64,000 nucleotides of DNA from Methanomicrobia archaeon. GTDB lineage: Archaea; Halobacteriota; Bog-38; Methanoflorentales; Methanoflorentaceae. A program made the translations under genes and the position numbers. Of the stretch, positions 17,942 to 26,341 are shown one piece after another. The stretch's first letter is position 1; every line of letters starts with the position of its first letter. The notes below the pieces were generated by a model, which saw nothing but the letters and a program-made list of their open reading frames with translations, did not search any database and had not been told where the DNA came from. The stretch is from positions 1 to 64,000 of the forward strand of contig JACWML010000003.1 of NCBI GenBank assembly GCA_015661395.1. Direction: 5' to 3'.

Positions 17942-18118
17942 CTGTTGCAACGTTGCTGCAAATATACCCTCAATTGCAGCACAATGCGCCTGGTATGCTA
18001 CATGCTTGTCGCACCATTAAAGGCTGCCGAAATGATACGAGATAGTGTGCTGCACACATGCTGCAGATTCCAGTTGATTATGCTGCAGAATGACTAAAAG
18101 TGCTGCATCGGTGCTGTA
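17942..18118. promoter_or_regulatory. Array of TGCTGCA heptamers upstream of the RHH gene
   Basis: Six exact copies of TGCTGCA or its complement lie at 17954, 17975 (inverted), 18048, 18059, 18081 and 18101, with a near copy TGCTGTA at 18112. The five distal starts are spaced 11, 22, 20 and 11 bp, close to whole helical turns. The copy at 18048 sits in the palindrome GTGTGC-T-GCACAC, and the near-gene copy follows the palindrome GCAACGTTGC (17946-17955). RHH proteins such as plasmid omega repressors bind heptad arrays, so this is a plausible autoregulatory operator, which is inference. Confidence 0.65.
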
Positions 18119-18587
18119 GTTCACCGCGTCTAGCAACGTTTTTCAGCGATGCTTCCACGCGATCCTTTTGACCATCGTTGCTGCCGAAAGAAGAGGAGCA
18201 GAAACGTGTAGAAGTTTCAAGAACGAACTCGCATGCTATGCCATACCATTGCACGATGGAGATAATGATTAGCTTTTGCTAGAACGAATTCTCTGCGTGT
18301 TTCGAGTCTGACGTCTGTCCAATACCACACATAAGCAGCATGCATGTTGCCGGGAAGCTGATGCTTCTAGTGTTTGCAATCGGCGCGGCTGACGGCAACA
18401 AAGTCGTTGAACGCGCATTAGAGTATAGGCTGCCGCACGAGTTTTCGGCTCGCGAGTACCACATACCTAAAAATATATCAAGGGATCTCGTTTTTGACTA
18501 AGCGAGACTCCGAACAGCAAAATCCCCGCACGCTGAATGCGGAGCGATGTTAGTCGCCGCTGAACTATGGAAAGGCGACACATTTTT
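18119..18587. other. Gene-free stretch before ilvD
   Basis: No recognisable gene. A plus-strand frame is open from 18283 to a TAA at 18499-18501 (containing KLMLLVFAIGAADGNKVVER), and a 61-codon ORF lies opposite it. Neither has known motifs or a ribosome site, so they may be debris. Confidence 0.35.
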
Positions 18588-18616
18588 AAAAAGTGGCGCA
18601 CTTTTGGCGCACTTTT
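18588..18616. promoter_or_regulatory. Palindrome and tandem repeat upstream of ilvD
   Basis: AAAAGTG-GCG-CACTTTT is a perfect 7-bp inverted repeat (18589-18605). Its right arm with spacer, GGCGCACTTTT, is repeated immediately (18606-18616) and again in part (GGCAC). It sits about 25-50 bp in front of the ilvD TATA element, a good position for an archaeal activator or repressor site. Confidence 0.5.
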
Positions 18617-18639
18617 GGCACGATCTTAGCAGCGCACTC

Positions 18640-18649
18640 ATTTTTATAG
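18640..18649 (+). promoter_or_regulatory. TATA box of ilvD
   Basis: ATTTTTATAG lies 25-34 bp before the ilvD ATG. Transcription would start almost at the start codon, which fits a leaderless or very short-leader mRNA. No Shine-Dalgarno is visible in front of the ATG. Confidence 0.55.
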
Positions 18650-18673
18650 CTTCAGCGATCATTCTTTAGGCAT

Positions 18674-20344
18674 ATGGAACTAAGGAGCAAGGAGATAACG
18701 AGGGGGGTGACTCGCGCACCCCAAAGGGCCCTCTTGAAAGCCTTGGGCGTGGGAGACGAGGATCTCGAACGGCCGTTTGTCGGCATCGCCAACGCATGGA
18801 ACGAGATCGTTCCCGGTCACCTTCATCTGCGCGATCTCGCCGAGTTTGTTAAAAAAGGGATACACTTGGCTGGTGGCATTGCGTTCGAGTTCGGCACCAT
18901 TGGCATCTGCGACGGCATCGCCATGGGGCACTCCGGCATGCGCTATGCGCTCCCGTCCCGTGAAAACATCGCCGACTCCGTTGAGCTCATGGCGCAGGCG
19001 CACCAGTTTGACGGCTTGGTCATGGTGGGGTCGTGCGACAAGATCGTTCCCGGGATGTTGATGGCGGCGCTGCGGATAAACGTGCCTACAATGGTAGTGA
19101 CCGGGGGGCCGATGCGAGCGGGGTACTACGAAGGCACCGACCTCACGCTCGTCTCGACGTTTGAGGGGGTCGGCTGTGTCCAGGCGGGCACCATGACCGA
19201 AGCGCACCTTGAGGAGCTCGTTAGCCGGGCGTGTCCCGGGTGCGGCAGCTGCCAGGGCCTGTACACTGCCAACACCATGGCCTGTATGACCGAGATGCTG
19301 GGCCTCTCGCTTCCCCATTGTGCGACGACGCCAGCTGTTGATGCCCGAAGGAGGCGCATTGCCGAGGCCACCGGGAAGCGAATCGTCGACCTCATCGTGA
19401 ACGGGGTCACGCCGCGTGACATCGTGACCGAGGCATCGTTTCGGAACGCGATCGTCCTCGACATGCTCATAGGCGGCTCGACGAATACGGCGTTGCACCT
19501 CCCTGCAATCGCGCACGAGGCGGGCATATCGCTCCCGCTCACGCTTTTTGACGAACTGAGTGCACAGACGCCGCACATCACATCCCTGAATCCGAGCGGC
19601 CCGTATACCATGAGCGACCTTGACGCCGCTGGCGGCGTCCCCGGCGTCATGAAACGCGCTCGGACGCTACTACGCAACGAAACGACCTGCTCGGGCAAGA
19701 GCGTTTACGAGATCGCCGATGAGGCACACATCCGTGACGATGCAATCATACGCCCCCTCGACGATCCGGTGCACGCGACAGGCGGCATCACGGTGCTTTT
19801 CGGGAACCTTGCTCCGGACGGCGCTATCGTCAAAAGCGCCGGCGTGAGCGACGACATGCTCCGCTATACGGGAAAAGCGCGCGTATTTAACTCCGAAGAT
19901 GAGGCGATGCGGGCCATTCTGGCCGGATCGGTGAGCGAAGGGCAGGTTGTGGTCGTGCGCTATGAGGGGCCCAGAGGCGGACCAGGAATGCCCGAAATGC
20001 TTGCGCCAACAGCTGCGATATCTGGAATGGGGCTGAGGGTTCCCCTCATTACAGATGGTCGTTTCTCGGGCGGCACTAGGGGCGCTGCGATCGGACACAT
20101 CTCACCAGAGGCGGCTGAGGGGGGGCCCTTGGCGCTTTTGCACGACGGGGACGAGATTACCATTGACATACCGAACCACCTGCTGGCCGTGCAGCTGGCA
20201 GACGATGTTCTTGTGGCCAGAAAGGCAACGTGGACGCCGGTGCGAAAAGACGTCGGCGGCTACTTGAAACGATATGCCGCTGCGGTGAGTTCGGCAAGCA
20301 ACGGAGCGATACTGCGCGCGCCGCAGGAAACACGGGAGCCGTGA
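18674..20344 (+). CDS. ilvD: Dihydroxy-acid dehydratase
   Basis: IlvD dehydrates 2,3-dihydroxy-isovalerate and 2,3-dihydroxy-3-methylvalerate to the keto acids that precede valine, leucine and isoleucine. The 556 residues are full length. Visible signatures are the Fe-S cysteine motifs VGSCDKIVPGMLMA and CPGCGSCQGLYTANTMACM, the GHSGMRYALPSRE block, and the C-terminal ITDGRFSGGTRGAAIGHISP. The start is the ATG at 18674, just behind a TATA element. The gene stands alone between the accessory patch and the glycan genes; no ilvB/N/C are nearby. Its product supplies the leucine pathway whose leuCDB genes lie at 56-59 kb. A long antisense ORF (18680-19576) is a shadow. Confidence 0.97.
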   Translation: MELRSKEITRGVTRAPQRALLKALGVGDEDLERPFVGIANAWNEIVPGHLHLRDLAEFVKKGIHLAGGIAFEFGTIGICDGIAMGHSGMRYALPSRENIADSVELMAQAHQFDGLVMVGSCDKIVPGMLMAALRINVPTMVVTGGPMRAGYYEGTDLTLVSTFEGVGCVQAGTMTEAHLEELVSRACPGCGSCQGLYTANTMACMTEMLGLSLPHCATTPAVDARRRRIAEATGKRIVDLIVNGVTPRDIVTEASFRNAIVLDMLIGGSTNTALHLPAIAHEAGISLPLTLFDELSAQTPHITSLNPSGPYTMSDLDAAGGVPGVMKRARTLLRNETTCSGKSVYEIADEAHIRDDAIIRPLDDPVHATGGITVLFGNLAPDGAIVKSAGVSDDMLRYTGKARVFNSEDEAMRAILAGSVSEGQVVVVRYEGPRGGPGMPEMLAPTAAISGMGLRVPLITDGRFSGGTRGAAIGHISPEAAEGGPLALLHDGDEITIDIPNHLLAVQLADDVLVARKATWTPVRKDVGGYLKRYAAAVSSASNGAILRAPQETREP

Positions 20345-20358
20345 TCCTAGCGCGCCGC

Positions 20359-22278
20359 CTAGCTGGCCTCGTACACGTACGCGTCGCCGAATCTCGTCAC
20401 TGGCGTGTAACCGTTTGATCTGAGGTAACTGTCCAAGGCGGTTCGATTGCTGATCCCGAAGTTTTCCGACAGGATCGCGTACTTGTAAAAGTCTCTGTCG
20501 CTTTGAATGGCGGCCTGTAACGCAGCCGTGCTGTTCGACACCTCGTCTCGGTACGCCATCGGTGAGGAATCAAACGCAGACGGGTTTGTGACATAGAACA
20601 GCGCCTCGCGCTGCGAGGAGCTCGCGTTCGCAAACGGGTCGTTCGGGTTGGGGGGGGCGAAAAACGCCAGTGTCGTATTGTTGCTGGGGATCTGGCCCAC
20701 GTACCGTATCGCGTTGAAGTCGTCTTGTCCGATCACCGACTGATACTTGTCGGTGCTTATCGCCCCCGCCGCATTGGTCAAAATGATAAGCGCAATCAGC
20801 ACGACAGCGACAATTCTGCCCGGGGAGATAAGCGCAGATCTGCGTCCGAGAGATCGCTCGATTATGGAGACCCCGAGACCCGCAGCAGGTATGAGAACCG
20901 CTTGGGCATACGCCACGCCGCGCCCGAGGAAGATTTCAGCGGTCGTCGGAGCAAACGAAAAGTACACGGTTGACAGGATCCAGCCGGCAAATATCCCTAG
21001 GATGAACGCGAGCAAGACGAGATGAGAGAGCTCCCACTCTTTGGTCTCGACCAGAGAGCCTGCGAGACCTACGACGGCGAGCGCTGCTATCAGCGGCGTT
21101 ACGTAGAGGAGGATGTACGTCGGATCGGGGTACATTAGTTGGAGCACAATCAGCGGGAGAACCGACTGCATCGCGAACGGCGCCGCGCTGGTGGTGACGA
21201 GGGCCGGAGTGAAGCTCGTCGGCACGCCGTATACGAGGAAGCGCCAGGCAAAGAGCATCAGCCCGAGCACATACGTTGGAATAGAGGCAACCGTCGTGAG
21301 TGTGTTCTGCCGTTTCATGAGCTGGGCAATTACCACGAACGCGAATATGAAGGGCGTGTAGACCCCGTAGAGGATGTGAATGTCAATGGAGAGCCCCAGC
21401 ACAAACGCGCCGGCTAGGAATGAGCTCGCCTCTCGTGAAGCACAGAGATAGAGGCCAAAAAACAAGAAATAGGTACCGACGACCTGCATCATCGAGATGT
21501 TCGTCCTCCAGAAGAGTTCAAACAGCGGCGACATTGAGCCCCATAAGAAGAGCGCGACGACTTTGCCGGACAGGCTCACGCCGAGTCGCTCCAAAACGGC
21601 GAGGAGCATTATGGAGGCCAGAACGCCCGCCGCAGGTCCGAACCAGATCGCCATGTCGACGACCGACGCGTTACCGATCATCGCAAACGATCCCATTGTG
21701 AACTCGAAGCTTCGCTCGCGGATAATGTCACTAGCGCCGGCTGCCAGGAATGAAGGTATGCCCGTGAAGCCCGTGTGCACGAAGTAGGCCGCGCGGGTTG
21801 CCCAGTAAAGCGGATCAAAGTAGGGAATCGTGCCTACCGTCGCCGGATACCACAGCCGTGTAACAGCCGCGAAAAGGAGCATCGCGACGATTATGATATT
21901 CTCAGGCTTGAGCAGGGCGGATGCATTGATCGGTGCCTGCTCGCGGTTCAAGGCAAGGGCGAAAATGAACATGAGGGTCGTCCAAAGAAAGAGCGGCCCA
22001 ACGATGGTGAGTGGATTCCCCGGTATCAGCAGGGCCGTGTACACGATTTCGAGTATGGCGAGGAAGACGACGCTAAAACCAATCGCCGTGCCGATCCTGC
22101 CTGCGACGCTTTGGTCTCCCAGAATGACGAGCGACGTGAAATACCCCGGAAAAAAAAGGAGAACAGCGCCAGCACAGAAGACCTGAACAAGACCCCCAAT
22201 GCCTATCGCGAGCGGTATGCACAGCGCCAGAAAAATCAAATAGGCGACACTAATGCGCCTGAGACTCTGAAAATTCAT
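20359..22278 (-). CDS. Large polytopic membrane protein of the glycan cluster
   Basis: This 639-residue protein has an N-terminal SVAYLIFLALCIPLAIGIGG and FFPGYFTSLVILGD block that recalls DUF1616/DUF2206 membrane proteins. Roughly a dozen further membrane spans extend to about residue 510, and a soluble extracytoplasmic tail ends FGDAYVYEAS. The tail contains several N-x-S/T sequons (SNNTTLAF, FANASSS). It resembles the GT-C or polymerase-type proteins of archaeal glycosylation clusters and the 9889 gene in layout. Its catalytic role is not shown by any motif I can name. It is divergently transcribed from the flippase gene, sharing a 100-190 bp promoter region. Confidence 0.7.
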   Translation of the reverse strand: MNFQSLRRISVAYLIFLALCIPLAIGIGGLVQVFCAGAVLLFFPGYFTSLVILGDQSVAGRIGTAIGFSVVFLAILEIVYTALLIPGNPLTIVGPLFLWTTLMFIFALALNREQAPINASALLKPENIIIVAMLLFAAVTRLWYPATVGTIPYFDPLYWATRAAYFVHTGFTGIPSFLAAGASDIIRERSFEFTMGSFAMIGNASVVDMAIWFGPAAGVLASIMLLAVLERLGVSLSGKVVALFLWGSMSPLFELFWRTNISMMQVVGTYFLFFGLYLCASREASSFLAGAFVLGLSIDIHILYGVYTPFIFAFVVIAQLMKRQNTLTTVASIPTYVLGLMLFAWRFLVYGVPTSFTPALVTTSAAPFAMQSVLPLIVLQLMYPDPTYILLYVTPLIAALAVVGLAGSLVETKEWELSHLVLLAFILGIFAGWILSTVYFSFAPTTAEIFLGRGVAYAQAVLIPAAGLGVSIIERSLGRRSALISPGRIVAVVLIALIILTNAAGAISTDKYQSVIGQDDFNAIRYVGQIPSNNTTLAFFAPPNPNDPFANASSSQREALFYVTNPSAFDSSPMAYRDEVSNSTAALQAAIQSDRDFYKYAILSENFGISNRTALDSYLRSNGYTPVTRFGDAYVYEAS

Positions 22279-22301
22279 ATTTGGGCCTTCTATACTTTTT
22301 C

Positions 22302-22313
22302 GATTATATATGC
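22302..22313 (-). promoter_or_regulatory. TATA element in the divergent region
   Basis: CATATATAATCG on the minus strand lies about 25-35 bp upstream of the 22278 start. It fits an archaeal TATA box with a very short leader for the membrane-protein gene. Confidence 0.5.
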
Positions 22314-22465
22314 TTTATCAAGTATGAGGTGTTACACGTTTACCGCTTGCTGGGGTTTGGTGCGGCCGATTTGAGCGCCTCGTGGCCTACGAATGCGTAA
22401 CCGAGCGCGAAGGCGAAGGCGAAGGCGCCGCTTTTTACCCACGCTCTGCAGGGCCGGACGCACCG

Positions 22466-23893
22466 ATGACCACTAACAGAAAGATCTTCAAAAATACCGC
22501 AGCATTAGCCTCCGCGGACATATTTACGCGTCTGATGCGCTTCGGGCTAGCCGTCGTCATAGCTAGGACGCTCGGTCCTGCGGGGTACGGTGTGTATGCG
22601 TTTGCATTCTCGTTTGCGGAGGTCTATGGCGTCATTTCAGATTTTGGCATGAGTAACCTCATAATCCGCGATACCTCAAGGAAGAAGGAGTACCTCGCTC
22701 GTTATGTTGGAAACATTTTATTTGTTGAAACAGCGCTTTCCTTGATCGCCTACGGCTTCCTGTTCGTTCTCGTCGGCGCAATGAACCTGCCTCAGGAAAA
22801 AGCCGTTATTGTCTATATCGCCGTTATCTCCTACGTTCTGACGGCTCTCGCGCAGATCGTCCGAGCGACGTTCAAAGCCCACGAGAGGATGGAGTATGAC
22901 GCGACGCTAAACGTCATTCAGCAGAGTGTAACCGTCATCCTTGGCATCAGCGTGCTATATTTCGGTTACGGATTGATCGCGCTCGCCGTGGTGTTCGTCT
23001 TAGGAAGCTTGATCAACCTCATTGCAAGCCTCGCGCTTGTTTCAGTAAAGTTCACGCGGCCCAAGTTTAGGCTAGACCGACGCTTTTTGACGTATTTGGT
23101 CAAGGAGGTCCCCTCTTTCGGACTGATCGTATTCTTCTCGCTTATCTACTACAAGATAAGCACGCTGCTTCTGTCATTTATCCAAGGGGATGCTGCGACC
23201 GGATGGTTCAACGCCTCGTACGCCATGGCGGTGTCGCTCACCTTTCTACCGGCAGCATTCATGGGGGCGCTATTCCCCGTAATATCGACGCTCCACGTCT
23301 CATCGAAAGATCTTGCAAAGACCGTTTATAACGAGTCATTTCGCTATATGGTTATCTTGGGGCTTCCGCTTGCATTCGGCACGACCGTGCTCGCAGATAA
23401 GGTCATCAACATCATTTATGGGGCGCCATTCCACAACTCAATCGTCGTCTTACAGATCGTCATCTGGTCCGTCTCAATCCTATTTCTCAATTTCGTGCTC
23501 ACCACGACGCTGACGTCGATAAATCTGCAGCGCGTCGTTATGTATGCCACGGGACTCGCTGTCACCGTCAACATCATCCTCAACCTCCTCGTTATCCCGG
23601 GATATAGCTACGTGGGCGCAAGCTACGTGATGATAGCGACAGAGCTCACCACTTTTTCTGTCTGCTTCTACTACGCTTCGAAAAATTTGTGCTACATTCG
23701 GCTGCACCGGCTTCTGCTCAAACCGCTCGTAGGGTCATTCGTCATGGCGGTCGTCGTGTATTATCTGCGGCCGATCAACCTGTTCGTCATAGTTGGGGTT
23801 GCGGTCTGGGTGTATTTCGCTACCCTCATCGCACTGAGGACGTTCACGAAGCAAGACATAAGCGTCATTAAGAGCATAATCGGCAGAACGTGA
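22466..23893 (+). CDS. Polysaccharide/oligosaccharide flippase (Wzx, MATE/MVF superfamily)
   Basis: This polytopic membrane protein would flip lipid-linked glycans across the membrane. The start region MTTNRKIFKNTAALASADIF is the classic Wzx N-terminus (TM1), followed by ARTLGPAGYGVYAFAFSF and DFGMSNLIIRDTSRKKE. About 12-14 membrane spans follow to the end. I prefer the ATG at 22466 over the track start at 22382, because the extra 28 residues (REGEGEGAAFYP) are not hydrophobic and not family-like. The protein then has 475 residues, normal for Wzx. It would work with the cytosolic GT enzymes in this cluster, with the membrane proteins at 9.9 and 20.4 kb acting outside. Confidence 0.9.
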   Translation: MTTNRKIFKNTAALASADIFTRLMRFGLAVVIARTLGPAGYGVYAFAFSFAEVYGVISDFGMSNLIIRDTSRKKEYLARYVGNILFVETALSLIAYGFLFVLVGAMNLPQEKAVIVYIAVISYVLTALAQIVRATFKAHERMEYDATLNVIQQSVTVILGISVLYFGYGLIALAVVFVLGSLINLIASLALVSVKFTRPKFRLDRRFLTYLVKEVPSFGLIVFFSLIYYKISTLLLSFIQGDAATGWFNASYAMAVSLTFLPAAFMGALFPVISTLHVSSKDLAKTVYNESFRYMVILGLPLAFGTTVLADKVINIIYGAPFHNSIVVLQIVIWSVSILFLNFVLTTTLTSINLQRVVMYATGLAVTVNIILNLLVIPGYSYVGASYVMIATELTTFSVCFYYASKNLCYIRLHRLLLKPLVGSFVMAVVVYYLRPINLFVIVGVAVWVYFATLIALRTFTKQDISVIKSIIGRT

Positions 23894-23897
23894 GCTG

Positions 23898-25088
23898 ATG
23901 TCGCGCAGCAAAAAAAGGGACGACACAAGAGGTGCTCGTGTGAGAATAGCACTATCGACCTTCGAATACGACCGGAACCTCATCGGCGGTGCGGGCATCT
24001 ACGCGCTGGAGCTAAGTCGATGGTTGGCACCACTCTGCCAGCTCACCGTCCATAGCTGCGACGCATATCAGACTCCGCCAGACGCCTTCGCTGCCGCTTG
24101 GTTTGGAGCGGGAGTGCCAAACGTGCGGTACCGGCAGCTGCCTCGACCCTTACGAGGTCACGGGGTTGCGGCCTTTTATTACTACGCGCTCGCTCATGAC
24201 CCATTCGAAGGGTGCGACGTGCATCTGACTAACGACCTCTCACAGGGGATGGCAGTTCATCGCAAAGCTCCCCTCGTGCAGATTCTGCACCACCTACCCT
24301 CGTCAGAGCTGAAGCAGGTGCCACTGTCAAGATCACGCATCGCAATCACATTGCTTGCCGCGCTCGAAAAGCGCGCACTAAAACGGCCTCAAGCGATTAT
24401 CTGCGACAGCAGTGACACAATGGCGCAGGCGCTCGCGCGATATCCGGAGCACGCCGAGAAGCTGAGAGTCATACCTAACGGTGTTGACGTGAACCTTTTC
24501 ACACCTGCCGACACACCGACCGAGGGCGCTGTGACCGATAAACCGCTCGTTGCGTGTGTCGCGCGGGGACTTGAGGCGAGAAAGGGTATCGCGTACTTGA
24601 TCGAGGCGCTCGCGGCGGCCCAGCGTGTCACTCCGGTTGAACTCATCATCATAGGCAAAGACTCGGAACGATTGAAGCAGCGGATGCTGGCACACGCACG
24701 CGCGCTCGGTGTGATCGACGTGGTCACGTTTGTCGATTCCGTATCACTGCACGATCTTATCGCGCTCTATCAGCGCGCCACCGTGACGGTGGTGCCCTCA
24801 CTGCTCGAGGGATTTAGCAGGCCGGCGCTCGAATCGATGGCGTGCGGAACGCCCGTGATCGGAACGGCGGTTGGAGCCATCCCAGAACTTATCGACGAAA
24901 GCTCCGGGGTGCTCGTCTCTCCCGGAGACGCAGGCGCTCTCGCTGCGGCGCTGATCGATTTACTCCAGGATGACAGGCGAGTGAAGCGGATGGGGGCTGC
25001 CGCACGGCGACGTGCGGTTACGCTTTTTTCCTGGGATAATGTTGCGCAGCGCGTGCTCAGCGTGTGCGAGGAGGTGACCTTAGCGTGA
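23898..25088 (+). CDS. GT4 glycosyltransferase
   Basis: This retaining GT-B glycosyltransferase has 396 residues. Its motifs are RIALSTFEYDRNLIGGAGIY, HLTNDLSQGMAVH, VIPNGVDVNLFTP, VACVARGLEARKGIAYLIEA (R/K phosphate site) and VPSLLEGFSRPALESMACG with the E-x7-E pair. The first 14 residues are charged, and the GTG at 23940 (RIALS...) may be the real start. It follows the flippase by 4 bases on the same strand, so the two are probably co-transcribed. Its end overlaps the end of the opposite-strand GT4 by 32 bp, so part of each mRNA is antisense to the other. Confidence 0.92.
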   Translation: MSRSKKRDDTRGARVRIALSTFEYDRNLIGGAGIYALELSRWLAPLCQLTVHSCDAYQTPPDAFAAAWFGAGVPNVRYRQLPRPLRGHGVAAFYYYALAHDPFEGCDVHLTNDLSQGMAVHRKAPLVQILHHLPSSELKQVPLSRSRIAITLLAALEKRALKRPQAIICDSSDTMAQALARYPEHAEKLRVIPNGVDVNLFTPADTPTEGAVTDKPLVACVARGLEARKGIAYLIEALAAAQRVTPVELIIIGKDSERLKQRMLAHARALGVIDVVTFVDSVSLHDLIALYQRATVTVVPSLLEGFSRPALESMACGTPVIGTAVGAIPELIDESSGVLVSPGDAGALAAALIDLLQDDRRVKRMGAAARRRAVTLFSWDNVAQRVLSVCEEVTLA

Positions 25089-26277
25089 CCTCTTCATATA
25101 TTTCTTCGAGCTTCTGGACGTGGACGTCCAAGTCAAAGGTTCTGGCCGATGTCCGCGCGTTTTTGCTCATTTCGCTAAGGAGCTTCGAATCAGACGAGAG
25201 CATTTGTAGAAGCGAAGTGAGCGCCGCAACGTCACCGGGCGGAAACAAGAAACCGTTGTACCCGTCTTCGATGAGCTCAGGAATTGCGCCTGTCCGGCTT
25301 CCTATGACCGCGATCCCGTGCTGATAGTATTCGGGTATCACGAGTCCGAACGTCTCTGCGTAGATGGACGGCACGACAGCCACATCGGCGATACTGTAAA
25401 GCTGCCGCAGCGTATCAGGCGCTAAAAAACCATAGAAGACAATTCGCTCGTCATCCCGCGCATCGCGCTGGAAACGCGCCCCGTCACTGCCTTGACCAAC
25501 GACGTGCAGTCGCGCATTTTTGAGATCTAAACCTTTGACGGATTCGATGAGGGAGTGCACCCCCTTGTGTTTTCCCAGACGGCCGACGTAGAGTATGTCG
25601 AACGTGCCATTGTTCACCTTTGCGACGGGCTCGCTTTCAGGTATGCCAAGGGGCAGTTTCAGCTTTCGTGTGTCTGCGAACAGCCCGAAGCCGGAAAGGG
25701 TGTTAAGCACAAAGTCAGACGGGGCAATAACGACAGCAGGATCGATTCGTTTGTAAAACCAGCGATAGACCCGACACGGGCTGCGGGCATTCACGCACGA
25801 GGCATTAGCTCTCGTGAGCAGGGTCGTCTTGGGACAAATGAGGGTGTAGTCGTGCACGGTGTGAACCGCGGGAATGTCAAGATCCTTGGCGGCACTAAAA
25901 ACAGATGCCGACAACCCGCTGAAATTGTGCACGTGCACGAGGTCTGGCCGCTCACGCTTCAGTGCGTCCTTTATGAAGCTGTACGTGTGTGGATTCCAGA
26001 TATCGAATGCGTGCCAGAGTGGCTTGATAAAGCCGGGTTTGCGCGAATAGTAATAGTTCGAGTAAAGATTTAACGGGTAAAATCGGTAAATGGCGTCTTT
26101 TCGCTCGCCTACTTTGTCGCGAGTTGACGATCCGTTTCGGCCAAAGGGGGCGGCTGTTATCACAGAGATATCGTGACGGTCGCTGAGCCTCTCTGAGATG
26201 TGGGAGACGTACAGCTCTGCGCCACCGTGAATGTAGGGCGGGTAAAGGTTAGAGACCATGCAGATTTTCACGAACAC
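25057..26277 (-). CDS. GT4 glycosyltransferase
   Basis: This 406-residue GT-B glycosyltransferase contains KICMVSNLYPPYIHGGAELY, LVHVHNFSGLSASVF, TVHDYTLICPKTTLLTR, the cysteine pair CVNARSPCRVY (a segment of the GT4 group with an inserted metal- or disulfide-like loop), YVGRLGKHKGVHSLIESV and VPSIYAETFGLVIPEYYQHG. The E-x7-E region is complete. GTG at 26277 is the track start. It is the third gene of a minus-strand run (28686 to 25057) of three GT4 genes. Each probably adds one sugar to the same glycan. Confidence 0.92.
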   Translation of the reverse strand: MFVKICMVSNLYPPYIHGGAELYVSHISERLSDRHDISVITAAPFGRNGSSTRDKVGERKDAIYRFYPLNLYSNYYYSRKPGFIKPLWHAFDIWNPHTYSFIKDALKRERPDLVHVHNFSGLSASVFSAAKDLDIPAVHTVHDYTLICPKTTLLTRANASCVNARSPCRVYRWFYKRIDPAVVIAPSDFVLNTLSGFGLFADTRKLKLPLGIPESEPVAKVNNGTFDILYVGRLGKHKGVHSLIESVKGLDLKNARLHVVGQGSDGARFQRDARDDERIVFYGFLAPDTLRQLYSIADVAVVPSIYAETFGLVIPEYYQHGIAVIGSRTGAIPELIEDGYNGFLFPPGDVAALTSLLQMLSSDSKLLSEMSKNARTSARTFDLDVHVQKLEEIYEEVTLRSPPRTR

Positions 26278-26341
26278 AACCTCGAAATCTACGATGCAAA
26301 AGAGCCGATCGGATGCTTCAGTCTATTCTTTTCAACTGAGC

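Noticed and set aside
15930-18118. Toxin-antitoxin or defence island around the RHH gene
   Set aside because: No toxin, nuclease, ATPase or methylase lies next to the RHH gene; only the operator array supports a regulatory unit.
18680-19576. 298-codon minus ORF antisense to ilvD
   Set aside because: ilvD is unmistakable; the antisense frame is Arg/His-rich and motif-free, a GC-rich codon shadow.
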